Shown here piece by piece: positions 34,459-42,332 of a DNA stretch of 46,507 nt (positions are counted from its first letter, which is position 1; each line of letters opens with the position of its first letter). The notes under the pieces were generated by a model. It worked only from the letters and a program-made list of their open reading frames with translations. It did no database searches and had not been told where the DNA came from. A program made the position numbers and the translations under genes. Source of the DNA: an uncultured Acidimicrobiales bacterium (GTDB lineage: Bacteria > Actinomycetota > Acidimicrobiia > Acidimicrobiales > SZUA-35); contig CALAJQ010000027.1 of the NCBI GenBank assembly GCA_937922785.1, forward strand, positions 1 through 46,507. Direction: 5' to 3'.

Positions 34459-35924
34459 TGGCTGTTGAGCTAAGAAACTCCTTCGAGCCCGGACTTCCCC
34501 CCGGCGACACGCACCCTTACCGAAGCGGCGTTTGGCGGCCTCAACATCGCGAGTATGACGCTTGGGACATGGAACTCGAAGGCGAGATCCCATCCGATCT
34601 CAGCGGGGTCTACTTGCGCAACACCGAGAACCCTCTGTTCGAACCAATCAAGCGATATCACCCGTTTGACGGGGACGCGATGTTGCACTCGATTTCGTTC
34701 GGAAACGGAGAAGCCCGGTACACGAATCGGTTTGTACGAACCGAAGCGTTCCTAGCCGAACAAGAGGCTAAGCAAAGTTTGTGGGCTGGAATAACAGAAC
34801 ACCCCTCAAACGCGATTGCCGACCACGGTTGGGGTGCACGGACGATGATGAAGGACAACGCAAGCACCGATGTCATCGTGCACCAGGGCCGCGCTCTTGC
34901 CAGCTTCTATCAGTGTGGAGAGTTGTATGCGTTGGACCCGGTAACTCTTGAGGATCTCGGGCGAACGCAATGGAACGGGTTCTTCCCGCCCGAGGGCGTC
35001 TCAGCCCACCCGACCCTCGATGAGAACACAGGCGAGCTGATGTTCTTTAACTACGGGGCCGACGCGCCGTACATGCACTACGGAGTCGTTTCTCCAGAGG
35101 GCGAGCTGACAAATTATGTTGACATCCCGCTGCCGGGACCCCGGTTGCCTCACGATATGGCGGTCACCGAGAACTGGTCGATCCTCAACGACCTACCTCT
35201 TTTCTGGGACCCCGAAGCACTAGCGGACGGTTACTACTCGAACCGTTTCCGACGTGACTTGCCAAGTCGCTTTGCGTTGATCCCTCGGTACGGATCCACC
35301 GAAGACATCCGCTGGTTCGAAGCCGACCCTACGTTTGTCCTCCATTGGAGCAACGCGTACGAAGACGGCGATGAAGTCGTGCTTGACGGATTCTTCCAAC
35401 ACAATCCAACAGCACGGGGGGTGCAAAGGCAGGCTCCGGAAATGAAGGGGTTTGAGACGCTTGACATGAACGTGCTTCAAGCTCGGGCCCATCGCTGGCG
35501 CTTCAACTTGAAGACTGGTGAAACCACAGAAGAGCAGATGAGCGAACGATGCGCGGAGTTTCCGATGATCAATGGCCGCTACGTCGGTCGACGGAATCGG
35601 TACACGTACAACGCAATCTGTGCTGATGGGCTGTTTGCCTTTACCGGGTTGATCAAACACGATCTTGAGACTGGTATTGAAGAGATCATCAACATGGACG
35701 AAGGCGTCTATGTCAGCGAAACCGTAATGGCTCCGAGAGAAGGGTCAACCGCAGAGGACGACGGATACCTGATTACCTTCACCAGTGACATTGTCAACGA
35801 TGTTTCAGACTGCCTGATCCTTGACGCAGCCCGCCCGAACGACGGCCCTGTTGCCAAGATTCGTCTACCCGAACGCATTGCCAGTGGGACCCATTCCACC
35901 TGGGCTCCTGCCAGCGCCTACTAG
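34458..35924 (+). CDS. Carotenoid cleavage oxygenase family protein (RPE65/lignostilbene dioxygenase type)
   Basis: The 488-residue iron(II) dioxygenase cleaves a double bond in carotenoids, stilbenes or related substrates to give two carbonyl products. Family segments are GVYLRNTENPLFEP and YHPFDGDAMLHSISF at the N-terminus. Probable iron ligands lie in GVSAHPTLD, LPHDMAVTEN, FVLHWSNAYEDGD and SGTHSTWAP at the C-terminus. All four His positions appear present. Translation is coupled to the upstream acyl-CoA synthetase (TAATG). The gene converges with the flavoenzyme gene, 7 bp apart. Confidence 0.9.
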   Translation: MAVELRNSFEPGLPPGDTHPYRSGVWRPQHREYDAWDMELEGEIPSDLSGVYLRNTENPLFEPIKRYHPFDGDAMLHSISFGNGEARYTNRFVRTEAFLAEQEAKQSLWAGITEHPSNAIADHGWGARTMMKDNASTDVIVHQGRALASFYQCGELYALDPVTLEDLGRTQWNGFFPPEGVSAHPTLDENTGELMFFNYGADAPYMHYGVVSPEGELTNYVDIPLPGPRLPHDMAVTENWSILNDLPLFWDPEALADGYYSNRFRRDLPSRFALIPRYGSTEDIRWFEADPTFVLHWSNAYEDGDEVVLDGFFQHNPTARGVQRQAPEMKGFETLDMNVLQARAHRWRFNLKTGETTEEQMSERCAEFPMINGRYVGRRNRYTYNAICADGLFAFTGLIKHDLETGIEEIINMDEGVYVSETVMAPREGSTAEDDGYLITFTSDIVNDVSDCLILDAARPNDGPVAKIRLPERIASGTHSTWAPASAY

Positions 35925-35931
35925 CCGGGGG

Positions 35932-37092
35932 CTAAAACTGGGCGGTACTTGTGGGTAGGCCGAAGCGCATTCGGCCCAGGGGTTCAAGGATTCGCTCAGC
36001 CACCATCTGGTGTTGTGTCGCTACGTGCGCATCGCGAAAGACCCGTTCCAGCGGGTTGGCTTTGTAGACGGTGGTGCCGCCGCCAGCGTTGTAGCAGAGG
36101 TCAACTGCATCAGCACACCGGCTGGCTGTGTCGGCTGCGGCTAAACGGAGCAATCCCTTTTGCCGGTCGTCCATGGCTCCTTCGACTGCGGCATCCCAAC
36201 ATTGGCCCACAGCTGACTCGACAAAGGCACGAGATGACAAGACCGCGGCCTCGGCCCGTGCAAGTTGTGATTGCACCACAGCGCGCTCGGCCAACACTCG
36301 CTTAGAACCCGCCGACGGCTTGTTAGCCAAGGCAACTAGCTCATCAGTGGCTCTTCGAGCCAGTCCCATTAGCACTGCGGTAACCCCCATCGAAAGAGCT
36401 CCGAAGGCCGAGAATCGGTACAGAGGGTTGTCGTCTACGGGCTTTGGCATATTGGCCATCGCCACCCATCGACCTTCAGGCACAAATGCCTTCTCGACTT
36501 TGTAGTGGGTAGATCCGCTGCCCCGAAGTCCACTGGTATGCCAGGTGTCTAATAGCTCGACGTCAGCCAGGTCGAAGAAGGCAAAGCAGGCGCCCGCCCC
36601 GTCGGCCAGCGTTGCCCGCTCACCATTCGAATCAGCGATTCGGACCCCGCCCGCGATGGTCGTGCAATGAGAGGTGCCCGAACCCCACGCCCACTCGCCA
36701 GTCACTTCCAGGCCTCCATCAACCACAGTTGCAACTCCGATAGGCGCAGCAAGCCCGCCGCCGCAAGCGCCCGGCGAAGCGAATAATTCCTCGCCGAACT
36801 TAGGCGGTAGGAAGCCCGACATGAGTCCGGTGGTGATACCGATCATCGAGCACCAGCCGGCCGAGCCGCTGTAGTAAGAGATGTGCTCGACGGCGTTAAC
36901 AAGATCCATTACCGAGCCGCCGTGTCCGCCGTAGGCCGTCGGCACCCAAGTCTTCATCACGCCGGTTGAAATTAGTTGAGCCGCGAGATCCTCGGGCAGC
37001 CTCCTTGAGGCGTCGATTTCATCAGCCCGCGCGTCAGCTGCTTTGGCAGCGGCGGTGAATCTGGCCAGGTCAACTGGCTGGGCGAAGGTCAT
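35932..37092 (-). CDS. Acyl-CoA-dehydrogenase-like flavoenzyme (HsaA/group D monooxygenase type)
   Basis: A 386-residue protein with an acyl-CoA dehydrogenase fold. The N-terminal helical domain has VPTAYGGHGGSVMDLV and HISYYSGSAGWCSMI, the middle barrel has GEWAWGSGTSHC, and the C-terminus (PF08028 type) ends NPLERVFRDAHVATQH. The catalytic Glu of true acyl-CoA dehydrogenases is not evident; the pattern is closer to FMNH2-dependent hydroxylases such as HsaA or DszC, which need a separate reductase. Its start overlaps the dioxygenase stop (ATGA). Confidence 0.84.
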   Translation of the reverse strand: MTFAQPVDLARFTAAAKAADARADEIDASRRLPEDLAAQLISTGVMKTWVPTAYGGHGGSVMDLVNAVEHISYYSGSAGWCSMIGITTGLMSGFLPPKFGEELFASPGACGGGLAAPIGVATVVDGGLEVTGEWAWGSGTSHCTTIAGGVRIADSNGERATLADGAGACFAFFDLADVELLDTWHTSGLRGSGSTHYKVEKAFVPEGRWVAMANMPKPVDDNPLYRFSAFGALSMGVTAVLMGLARRATDELVALANKPSAGSKRVLAERAVVQSQLARAEAAVLSSRAFVESAVGQCWDAAVEGAMDDRQKGLLRLAAADTASRCADAVDLCYNAGGGTTVYKANPLERVFRDAHVATQHQMVAERILEPLGRMRFGLPTSTAQF

Positions 37093-37931
37093 CGTGAAGC
37101 GCCGATCGTTGTCCGGTGAAGTAGTCGGTCATAGCCGTCGTATCCACCTGTGGCCTTATGTAGGACGCTGCGGTTGTCCCACATGATCAACATGTTGGCC
37201 TCCCACTTGTGGTCATAGACAAACCGGGGCTGGCATTGCCAGTGATAGAGCTCGAGCAGAAGTGCTCGGCTTTCGTCTGGTTCCATCCCGTCAAAGCCGG
37301 TGATGTAACCGGCGGTGCTGAAGATACCGAGACGACCGGTCTCGGGATGGGCACGAATTATTGGGTGGAGTTGGGTTGCTTGGGCTTCGTCGGAGGGCCG
37401 GATGTCCATGCTGCGCTCAGCCATGTCATTCTCGCCATAAAACCCCGCCGGCGCATAGGCACCCGACGCCGAATGAATGGCCATCTTGCCTTCGAGTCTG
37501 ATCCGCAGTTCGTCGGGCATCTCTTCCAAGGCCATGTGTTGGTTTGCGAACTGGGTGTTTCCCCCAATCGGTGGAATCGTGATTCCGAACAGACATGTGC
37601 CCGCTGGTGGCTGTTCCTGAAAGCTCCAGTCAGAATGCCAGTTGTCGGCAAACAGCGGTGACGTCTCATCGGCCATCCGCTTTACCGCAATGACGTTGGT
37701 CCGACCTTCGATTGCTGCAATGAATGGATCGTCGCCAAAGGGGCCAAAGTAGAGAGTGAACCGCTCAAGGTCATCATCATCCATGGGCTGGTTTGGGAAC
37801 GAAAGCACGTGGTGTTTAAGCCACGCCGCCCGGATTTGAGCCACTTCGTCGAGGGTAAGCGGACTAGTCAGATCCACTCCAGAAACGCTCGCTCCACAAG
37901 GTTGGCCGCTTGGTATCACCGTGATTGCCAT
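37089..37931 (-). CDS. TauD/TfdA family 2-oxoglutarate-dependent dioxygenase
   Basis: The 280-residue Fe(II)/2-oxoglutarate oxygenase has the facial triad in NWHSDWSF (H99, D101) and WDNRSVLHKATGGY (H258). The C-terminal arginine for 2-oxoglutarate is at about R269 or R273. It is closest in style to TfdA and alkylsulfatase-type members, which split C-O or C-N bonds. ATG 37931 (MAITVIPSG) is preferred, with GAGGA upstream; an extension to 37967 would run into the TetR gene. It is cotranscribed between the TetR gene and the flavoenzyme gene. Confidence 0.92.
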   Translation of the reverse strand: MAITVIPSGQPCGASVSGVDLTSPLTLDEVAQIRAAWLKHHVLSFPNQPMDDDDLERFTLYFGPFGDDPFIAAIEGRTNVIAVKRMADETSPLFADNWHSDWSFQEQPPAGTCLFGITIPPIGGNTQFANQHMALEEMPDELRIRLEGKMAIHSASGAYAPAGFYGENDMAERSMDIRPSDEAQATQLHPIIRAHPETGRLGIFSTAGYITGFDGMEPDESRALLLELYHWQCQPRFVYDHKWEANMLIMWDNRSVLHKATGGYDGYDRLLHRTTIGASR

Positions 37932-37935
37932 TGTG

Positions 37936-38487
37936 TTAGCTTCCTCGCAACTCCAAGAGTTCGTCAATTAGGGTCGACACCTCTTTGGAGTCTGGCGGCC
38001 GTCTCAGCATCGTGGTGCGTAGATGTAGGTATCCCGCAAGTCGTTCAAGGAGCGGTTCCGGCGCTAGGCGCGGCAGCGATTCACCCCTGGCCTCGGCTTG
38101 TTCAAAGATGGTTGTGATCGCATCTAGTCTTCCCGACCACCATTGCTGCCGGACACTTGCGGGTTCGCCGGTTGTCACCAAGATCGCGGCCAACGTGCGA
38201 CTGGTTGAGTCGTCGAGAACCTTGGCCGCCACGTTGGCTATCGCCTCGAGGTCTCCCCGAAGCGTGCCGGTATCAGGCGTAGGCACTGCCTCCGTTGTAA
38301 TGGCGTCTATGAGATCGGCGATCAGGTTCTCGACGCTGTTGTACCGGCGATAAAGCGTGGTCTTGTTGACTCCGGCCTCCGATGCCACCTTTTCCATGCT
38401 GAGCCCGGTTAGGCCGGTGGTTGTAATCAGGCTTAAAGCGGCGTTGTGAATGGACTGGGTAACCGCGGCGTCTGGAGTTCGTGCCAT
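37936..38487 (-). CDS. TetR family transcriptional regulator
   Basis: A 183-residue regulator with the helix-turn-helix LSMEKVASEAGVNKTTLYRRY at residues 29-49, given here in parts as MEKVASEAGVNKT and TLYRRYNS. The remaining part is a helical ligand domain. Start MARTPDA at 38487 is chosen over ATG 38514 because TACTGT lies exactly 6 nt upstream. The longer form (MDLCCYCDR) would also run into the operator. The regulator heads the dioxygenase-flavoenzyme operon and is divergent from an SRPBCC gene; two shared operator motifs lie between. Confidence 0.92.
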   Translation of the reverse strand: MARTPDAAVTQSIHNAALSLITTTGLTGLSMEKVASEAGVNKTTLYRRYNSVENLIADLIDAITTEAVPTPDTGTLRGDLEAIANVAAKVLDDSTSRTLAAILVTTGEPASVRQQWWSGRLDAITTIFEQAEARGESLPRLAPEPLLERLAGYLHLRTTMLRRPPDSKEVSTLIDELLELRGS

Positions 38488-38493
38488 TCGGTC

Positions 38494-38499
38494 ACAGTA
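38494..38499 (-). promoter_or_regulatory. -10 box for leaderless tetR operon
   Basis: TACTGT on the minus strand ends 6 nt before ATG 38487. The operator palindrome 38508-38542 covers the expected -35 region. Confidence 0.5.
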
Positions 38500-38507
38500 G
38501 CAACACA

Positions 38508-38542
38508 AATCCATAATGCAACTTTTGGTTGCATTATGGATT
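38508..38542. promoter_or_regulatory. Perfect 15-bp inverted repeat, probable TetR operator 1
   Basis: AATCCATAATGCAAC and GTTGCATTATGGATT are perfect complements separated by TTTTG. The core is GCAAC-N5-GTTGC (38518-38532). It overlaps the -35 region of the TetR operon promoter, fitting autorepression. Confidence 0.75.
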
Positions 38543-38566
38543 CAGGTAGTGCATAGTTCTTATTAA

Positions 38567-38581
38567 GCAACAAATAGTTGC
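38567..38581. promoter_or_regulatory. Second GCAAC-N5-GTTGC site, probable TetR operator 2
   Basis: GCAAC-AAATA-GTTGC has the same core and spacing as operator 1; the centres are 49 bp apart. It lies on the side of the SRPBCC gene, near where its transcript should begin. Confidence 0.6.
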
Positions 38582-38612
38582 GTTAAGTCAACTGCGACAC
38601 CAGGAGCCAACG

Positions 38613-39092
38613 ATGCGAGTTGAAACAACACTGACAATAAAGGCCAAACCCCAAGCAGTTTGGGAGGTTCTGACTGACCTAGAACGCTGGAGCGAGTGGA
38701 ACCCCCACATTTTTGACGCCTCTGGAAAGCCAGCGGTAGGGGAGAAGCTTGATCTGACGATGTGGCAAGGCGAGCCAGCAGCAAGTGCGGCAAAGAACAA
38801 GACTCAGAGGTTCAAGCCCACTGTGATTACCAGTATCCAGAATTCCCAGCTTGCTTGGCAGGGGCGGTTGGCCGGGATCCCTGGCTTGTTCACCGGCCTG
38901 CATTCTTTCGAATTGGTCGAAGTCGGTGGCGGCACACAGCTAATTCACAGCGAGCAATTCTCGGGCATTCTCGTTAGACCCTTCGCCAAGATGTTGGCTC
39001 ACTTGCCTCACACATTTTCCTTAGTGAACGAGAAACTCGCCGCCCGAGTTGAGGCGAAAATCGATAGTCAAGCTGTTGGTGGCGGCACGTAA
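38613..39092 (+). CDS. SRPBCC (polyketide cyclase/START-like) family protein
   Basis: The 159-residue protein belongs to the SRPBCC hydrophobic-ligand-binding superfamily. It starts MRVETTLTIKAKPQAVW and has LERWSEWNPHI and the C-terminal long helix region; such proteins bind or transform lipids and aromatic compounds. AGGAG lies upstream of the ATG. Divergent from TetR and probably controlled by it. The last 25 bp overlap the end of the convergent amidase gene. Confidence 0.86.
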   Translation: MRVETTLTIKAKPQAVWEVLTDLERWSEWNPHIFDASGKPAVGEKLDLTMWQGEPAASAAKNKTQRFKPTVITSIQNSQLAWQGRLAGIPGLFTGLHSFELVEVGGGTQLIHSEQFSGILVRPFAKMLAHLPHTFSLVNEKLAARVEAKIDSQAVGGGT

Positions 39093-40477
39093 CCGCCAAT
39101 GACTTCGGCCATACATCGGGCGAATGCCAAGGCTGTCCGGTCACCAAGATATGGAGCAACAACTTGTATGCCCACTGGCAGGCCACTGGCGGTCTGACCG
39201 ATTGGTGGCACAGTGACAGGCAGGTAGGCGCTGCCGATCATGGAGTTCCAATGGAGGAGCTGCCGGTAAGCCATGTTGTCGTATTCGCCAAGCACACCCG
39301 TTGCCCAGCTGGGACCTTGCTCGGAATGGACGTGGTTAAACGCCATTGCCGGTGCCACAGGGCAAAGCAAGATGTCGATGTCTTGAAAGAACTCGGCCCA
39401 GCGTTGGCGGGTTAGGCCTCGCTTGCGGTGGAGAACATCCCAGATTCGGTGCGGCACGTCTCTAGTTCCATCACGTTCATGCATCTCCAAATCATCTGAG
39501 TCTGAAACACCAGTGGCTAGGCCAATCAGAATCTCGCCTTCCCGCACAGCCTCGGCCGGGTCTATGTGTGGGCGGCGGGTGTAGTTGATGCTTGCGCCCG
39601 CCTGATCCAGCGCCGCCACCGCCTCAGCCATTACTTGCGCCACCGATTGGTGAACCGGGCTGAGGTCATCATCGAGCCACGCTGCTACTCGAAAGTCGCT
39701 CAGCCGTGTCGCCCGAGGCGGCGGAAGCTCGAGGCGCCACCCTGGAGCGTCATCAGGGTTAGGCCCGGCTAGAAGGTCAAGCAGAAGTTCAAGGTCCTCA
39801 ACCGAGCGCGCCATCGGACCGAACACGTTTACGTCAGCAGTGTTGCGGTGATATCTGACGCTGTCGAGGTAGCCGTAGGTTGGAACTACGCCAAACGTTG
39901 GCTTGTGCCCATAGACGCCGCAATAGGCCGCCGGTAGGCGGATGGATCCGCCAATGTCGGTGCCGATTTCGAAACCAGTGAATCCCATGGCGACTGCTGC
40001 GGCTGGGCCGCCCGAAGACCCGCCAGGGGTGCAGTCAAGGTTGAACGGGTTGCTCGTCGTCCCGAAAATCTCATTGAAGCTCTGATAATCGCCGGACCAG
40101 CGGGGGATGTTTGTCTTACCGAAGACGATCGCTCCGGCCTCTCGAACTTTGGCTACAGCAACTGCGTCGGTGTCAGGGATGAAGTCTTTCAGTTCTGTTG
40201 CACCGCCGGTCGAGCGAATGCCCTCGGTGGCAAGGGCGTCCTTAACGGTTATCGGCACGCCTGCAAGTGGACCCATTGCGACCCCCGCCGAACGAGCCTC
40301 GTCGATTTGGGCTGCCTCTGTCTGGGCCCGCTCGGGCGCAAGCGTTATTACCGAGTTGATCGGGCCGTCAAGACGCCTGACCCGCTCTAAGTGCAGATCG
40401 AGCAATTCGCGGGCCGAAACTTGCTTGGCTTTCAGCGCCGCAACTATTTCGGTAAGTGGGGCTGTGGGTTCGACCAT
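39068..40477 (-). CDS. Amidase signature family hydrolase
   Basis: The 469-residue enzyme hydrolyses an amide bond with the Ser-cisSer-Lys triad: K79 in VPITVKDAL, S155 in PGGSSGG and S178 in GTDIGGSIR. The sequence is complete and of usual length, and the substrate is not predictable. The gene is not part of an Asp-tRNA or Glu-tRNA amidotransferase set (no gatC or gatB nearby). TAAATT lies exactly 6 nt upstream of the ATG, so the mRNA is probably leaderless. Confidence 0.92.
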   Translation of the reverse strand: MVEPTAPLTEIVAALKAKQVSARELLDLHLERVRRLDGPINSVITLAPERAQTEAAQIDEARSAGVAMGPLAGVPITVKDALATEGIRSTGGATELKDFIPDTDAVAVAKVREAGAIVFGKTNIPRWSGDYQSFNEIFGTTSNPFNLDCTPGGSSGGPAAAVAMGFTGFEIGTDIGGSIRLPAAYCGVYGHKPTFGVVPTYGYLDSVRYHRNTADVNVFGPMARSVEDLELLLDLLAGPNPDDAPGWRLELPPPRATRLSDFRVAAWLDDDLSPVHQSVAQVMAEAVAALDQAGASINYTRRPHIDPAEAVREGEILIGLATGVSDSDDLEMHERDGTRDVPHRIWDVLHRKRGLTRQRWAEFFQDIDILLCPVAPAMAFNHVHSEQGPSWATGVLGEYDNMAYRQLLHWNSMIGSAYLPVTVPPIGQTASGLPVGIQVVAPYLGDRTALAFARCMAEVIGGYVPPPTA

Positions 40478-40483
40478 GTCTGC

Positions 40484-40489
40484 AATTTA
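40484..40489 (-). promoter_or_regulatory. -10 box for amidase gene
   Basis: TAAATT on the minus strand ends 6 nt before ATG 40477. It overlaps by 2 bp the -10 box of the divergent gene at 40500. Confidence 0.5.
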
Positions 40490-40493
40490 GGCT
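40488..40493 (+). promoter_or_regulatory. -10 box for DinB-like gene
   Basis: TAGGCT ends 6 nt before ATG 40500 and overlaps the minus-strand -10 box by 2 bp, within a 22-bp intergenic gap. Confidence 0.45.
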
Positions 40494-40499
40494 CTGGAG

Positions 40500-40958
40500 A
40501 TGATCACGGTTTCTGACTTCGAACTCTTTTGCAACAGGACCCTGGACGGCATGGGTCGGGTTATTGCAAAGTTGGACGACGATCAGCTCAACACCGAGAC
40601 GGGCTTGCCGGGTGCAAACACCGTGTTTCAGTTGGTGTTCCACGCCACTCAGGCCTGCACCTACTGGGTCGATCACATTGTCTGTGGCAGTCGGACCGAT
40701 CGGGATCGCGACGCGGAGTTCAGATCAAGTGGCACCGCGGAAGAGGCTCATGCCGCAATCACTGAACTGCGAAAACTTCTGACCGCACGATCCGACATGG
40801 TTGCCACTGCTACTGAACTGGCTAACACGCCACGAACTGTTACGCCCTTAGGCCGGCCCTGGACTGTGGGGGCAGCGCTAATTCACGCCTATGAAGAGCT
40901 AGCCCAGCACCTGGGCCACGCTGAGATCACTGCAGATCTCGTTCGCGCCAAGAGCTAA
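40500..40958 (+). CDS. DinB-like/mycothiol-dependent maleylpyruvate isomerase-type protein
   Basis: The 152-residue four-helix protein has probable metal-binding histidines in VFHATQACTYW, ALIHAYEELAQHLGHAE. This suits the DinB/DUF664 superfamily, whose actinobacterial members act as thiol-dependent S-transferases. It lacks the extra C-terminal domain of full maleylpyruvate isomerases. The substrate is unknown. It is divergent from the amidase gene and followed by a strong inverted repeat. Confidence 0.8.
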   Translation: MITVSDFELFCNRTLDGMGRVIAKLDDDQLNTETGLPGANTVFQLVFHATQACTYWVDHIVCGSRTDRDRDAEFRSSGTAEEAHAAITELRKLLTARSDMVATATELANTPRTVTPLGRPWTVGAALIHAYEELAQHLGHAEITADLVRAKS

Positions 40959-40975
40959 CACCGTCCGAAAACGCA

Positions 40976-41023
40976 TTCTGTCAGAGGTTTATCGGGTCAT
41001 AGACCGATAAACCTCTGACAGAA
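40976..41023. terminator. Perfect 20-bp inverted repeat between convergent genes
   Basis: The arms 40976-40995 and 41004-41023 (TTCTGTCAGAGGTTTATCGG and its exact complement) close an 8-nt loop. The repeat lies between the stop codons of the DinB-like and luciferase-like genes, so a bidirectional terminator is likely. There is no strong T-run, and the arm length is unusual for a terminator; a protein-binding or mobile palindromic repeat is possible. Confidence 0.6.
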
Positions 41024-41037
41024 ACAGTGTTTAGAAG

Positions 41038-42207
41038 TTAGCTCAGGGTGATTGCACCCTTTTCTTCTTCATAACGTGCTGTTGCTTCGTCCACAGCGAC
41101 TAGCTGTTTCTCGGCCAGTGCGGGGCGGGCATCTCTTGCTCGATCGGCTGCGCCAATCAAAGAGTTGACCTGACCCTGGAACCTTGGCATCACGTGACGA
41201 GCGAAGAGCTCATAGCTCTTCTTGGTTGACTCAGGGTTTGCCCAGTTGTGAGCCAGGGTCATGAAGGCGCCAAATCCGCCGTTGGACTGCTCAAGCAGCT
41301 GTTCGATTTGAGCGATCGCCATTTCGGGGGTGCCGACAACACCAAGGCCACCATTAACAAAGTCGATCATCTCACCGAGGTTGCCGCCGTCCACCGCCAT
41401 TTGCGGGAATGCTGCGACGTTCTGGAAGTACCGGAACCATTGTTCCATTCCGTACTCGACATCTCGCCGAGCTTCCTCTTCGGTCTCAGCCAAGTGCATT
41501 AGGCCAACGAGGCGCCACTTGGATCGATCGGCCACCTGCCCGTGTTTCTTGGCAACTTCTTCCTGCACGGTCCAATGGTGCGCTAACACGTCCATGCCGA
41601 TTGCCACCGTGGCCCCAAGTGACAGAACACCAGCGCCGTACATGCCGGCAAGTTTTGCTCCTGACGGCGACGCAACGGCAGCCACGGCAATATCGAACAG
41701 TGGTTCTGAGTAGGGACGCAGGTGAAGGCGAGCTTCGTTCAATGTCAATCGGTCTGACTTGTAACTGATCGGCTCTTCACTGGTGAGTAGGTGCATCACA
41801 ATGGCCATGTACTCCTCGAGCAGCGGCCTCATTTCGCTGGGCTCCAAGCCCAACATGGCAGCATCAGTTGGAAGAGCGCCTGGCCCGACACCAAACATGA
41901 CCCGGCCCTTGGTCAAGTGATCCAGCAAGACCATGCGTTCGGCCGTCCACAGTGGGTTGTGGTACGGAAGCGAAACCACACCCGTACCCAGTTTGATGTT
42001 CTTGGTTCGGGCTGCCGCGGCGGCAATGAAGATCTCAGGTGATGCAATAATTTCGCTACCGGCGGAGTGGTGTTCACCAATCCATGCTTCGTCGAATCCC
42101 AGCGTGTCCATATGTTCAAGAAGCTGAAGGTCAGTCTCCAGCGACATGGTTGGGCTGTGCTCCGGTGGATGGAACGGCGCCATAAAAGTGCCAAATCGTA
42201 GTCTCAT
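41038..42207 (-). CDS. Luciferase-like (LLM class) flavin-dependent monooxygenase
   Basis: The 389-residue (beta/alpha)8 flavin- or F420-dependent oxidoreductase resembles LimB-type limonene monooxygenases. It shows GFDEAWIGEHHSAGSE at residues 38-53, NIKLGTGVVSLPYHNPL, GRVMFGVGPGALPTDA and the FMN phosphate region GAKLAGMYGAGVLSLG. GGGGG lies 9 nt before the ATG. It is monocistronic in appearance; the TOMM-like operon ends 126 bp upstream on the same strand. The substrate is unknown. Confidence 0.9.
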   Translation of the reverse strand: MRLRFGTFMAPFHPPEHSPTMSLETDLQLLEHMDTLGFDEAWIGEHHSAGSEIIASPEIFIAAAAARTKNIKLGTGVVSLPYHNPLWTAERMVLLDHLTKGRVMFGVGPGALPTDAAMLGLEPSEMRPLLEEYMAIVMHLLTSEEPISYKSDRLTLNEARLHLRPYSEPLFDIAVAAVASPSGAKLAGMYGAGVLSLGATVAIGMDVLAHHWTVQEEVAKKHGQVADRSKWRLVGLMHLAETEEEARRDVEYGMEQWFRYFQNVAAFPQMAVDGGNLGEMIDFVNGGLGVVGTPEMAIAQIEQLLEQSNGGFGAFMTLAHNWANPESTKKSYELFARHVMPRFQGQVNSLIGAADRARDARPALAEKQLVAVDEATARYEEEKGAITLS

Positions 42208-42332
42208 GCAGGAAACCCCCTTTAGTTATGCCTCAGCACGGGTTGTGCCATGACACCTGCATCTTCAACCTAGGCACGTGCTTCTAGACAAGAAAAGTCG
42301 AACGAGCAGAAGTTTGCGCCGTCCCGAGCCGG

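Noticed and set aside
38488-38514. Longer TetR start at 38514 (MDLCCYCDR)
   Set aside because: It would extend into the operator palindrome and lacks a ribosome site; the -10 box at N6 supports 38487.
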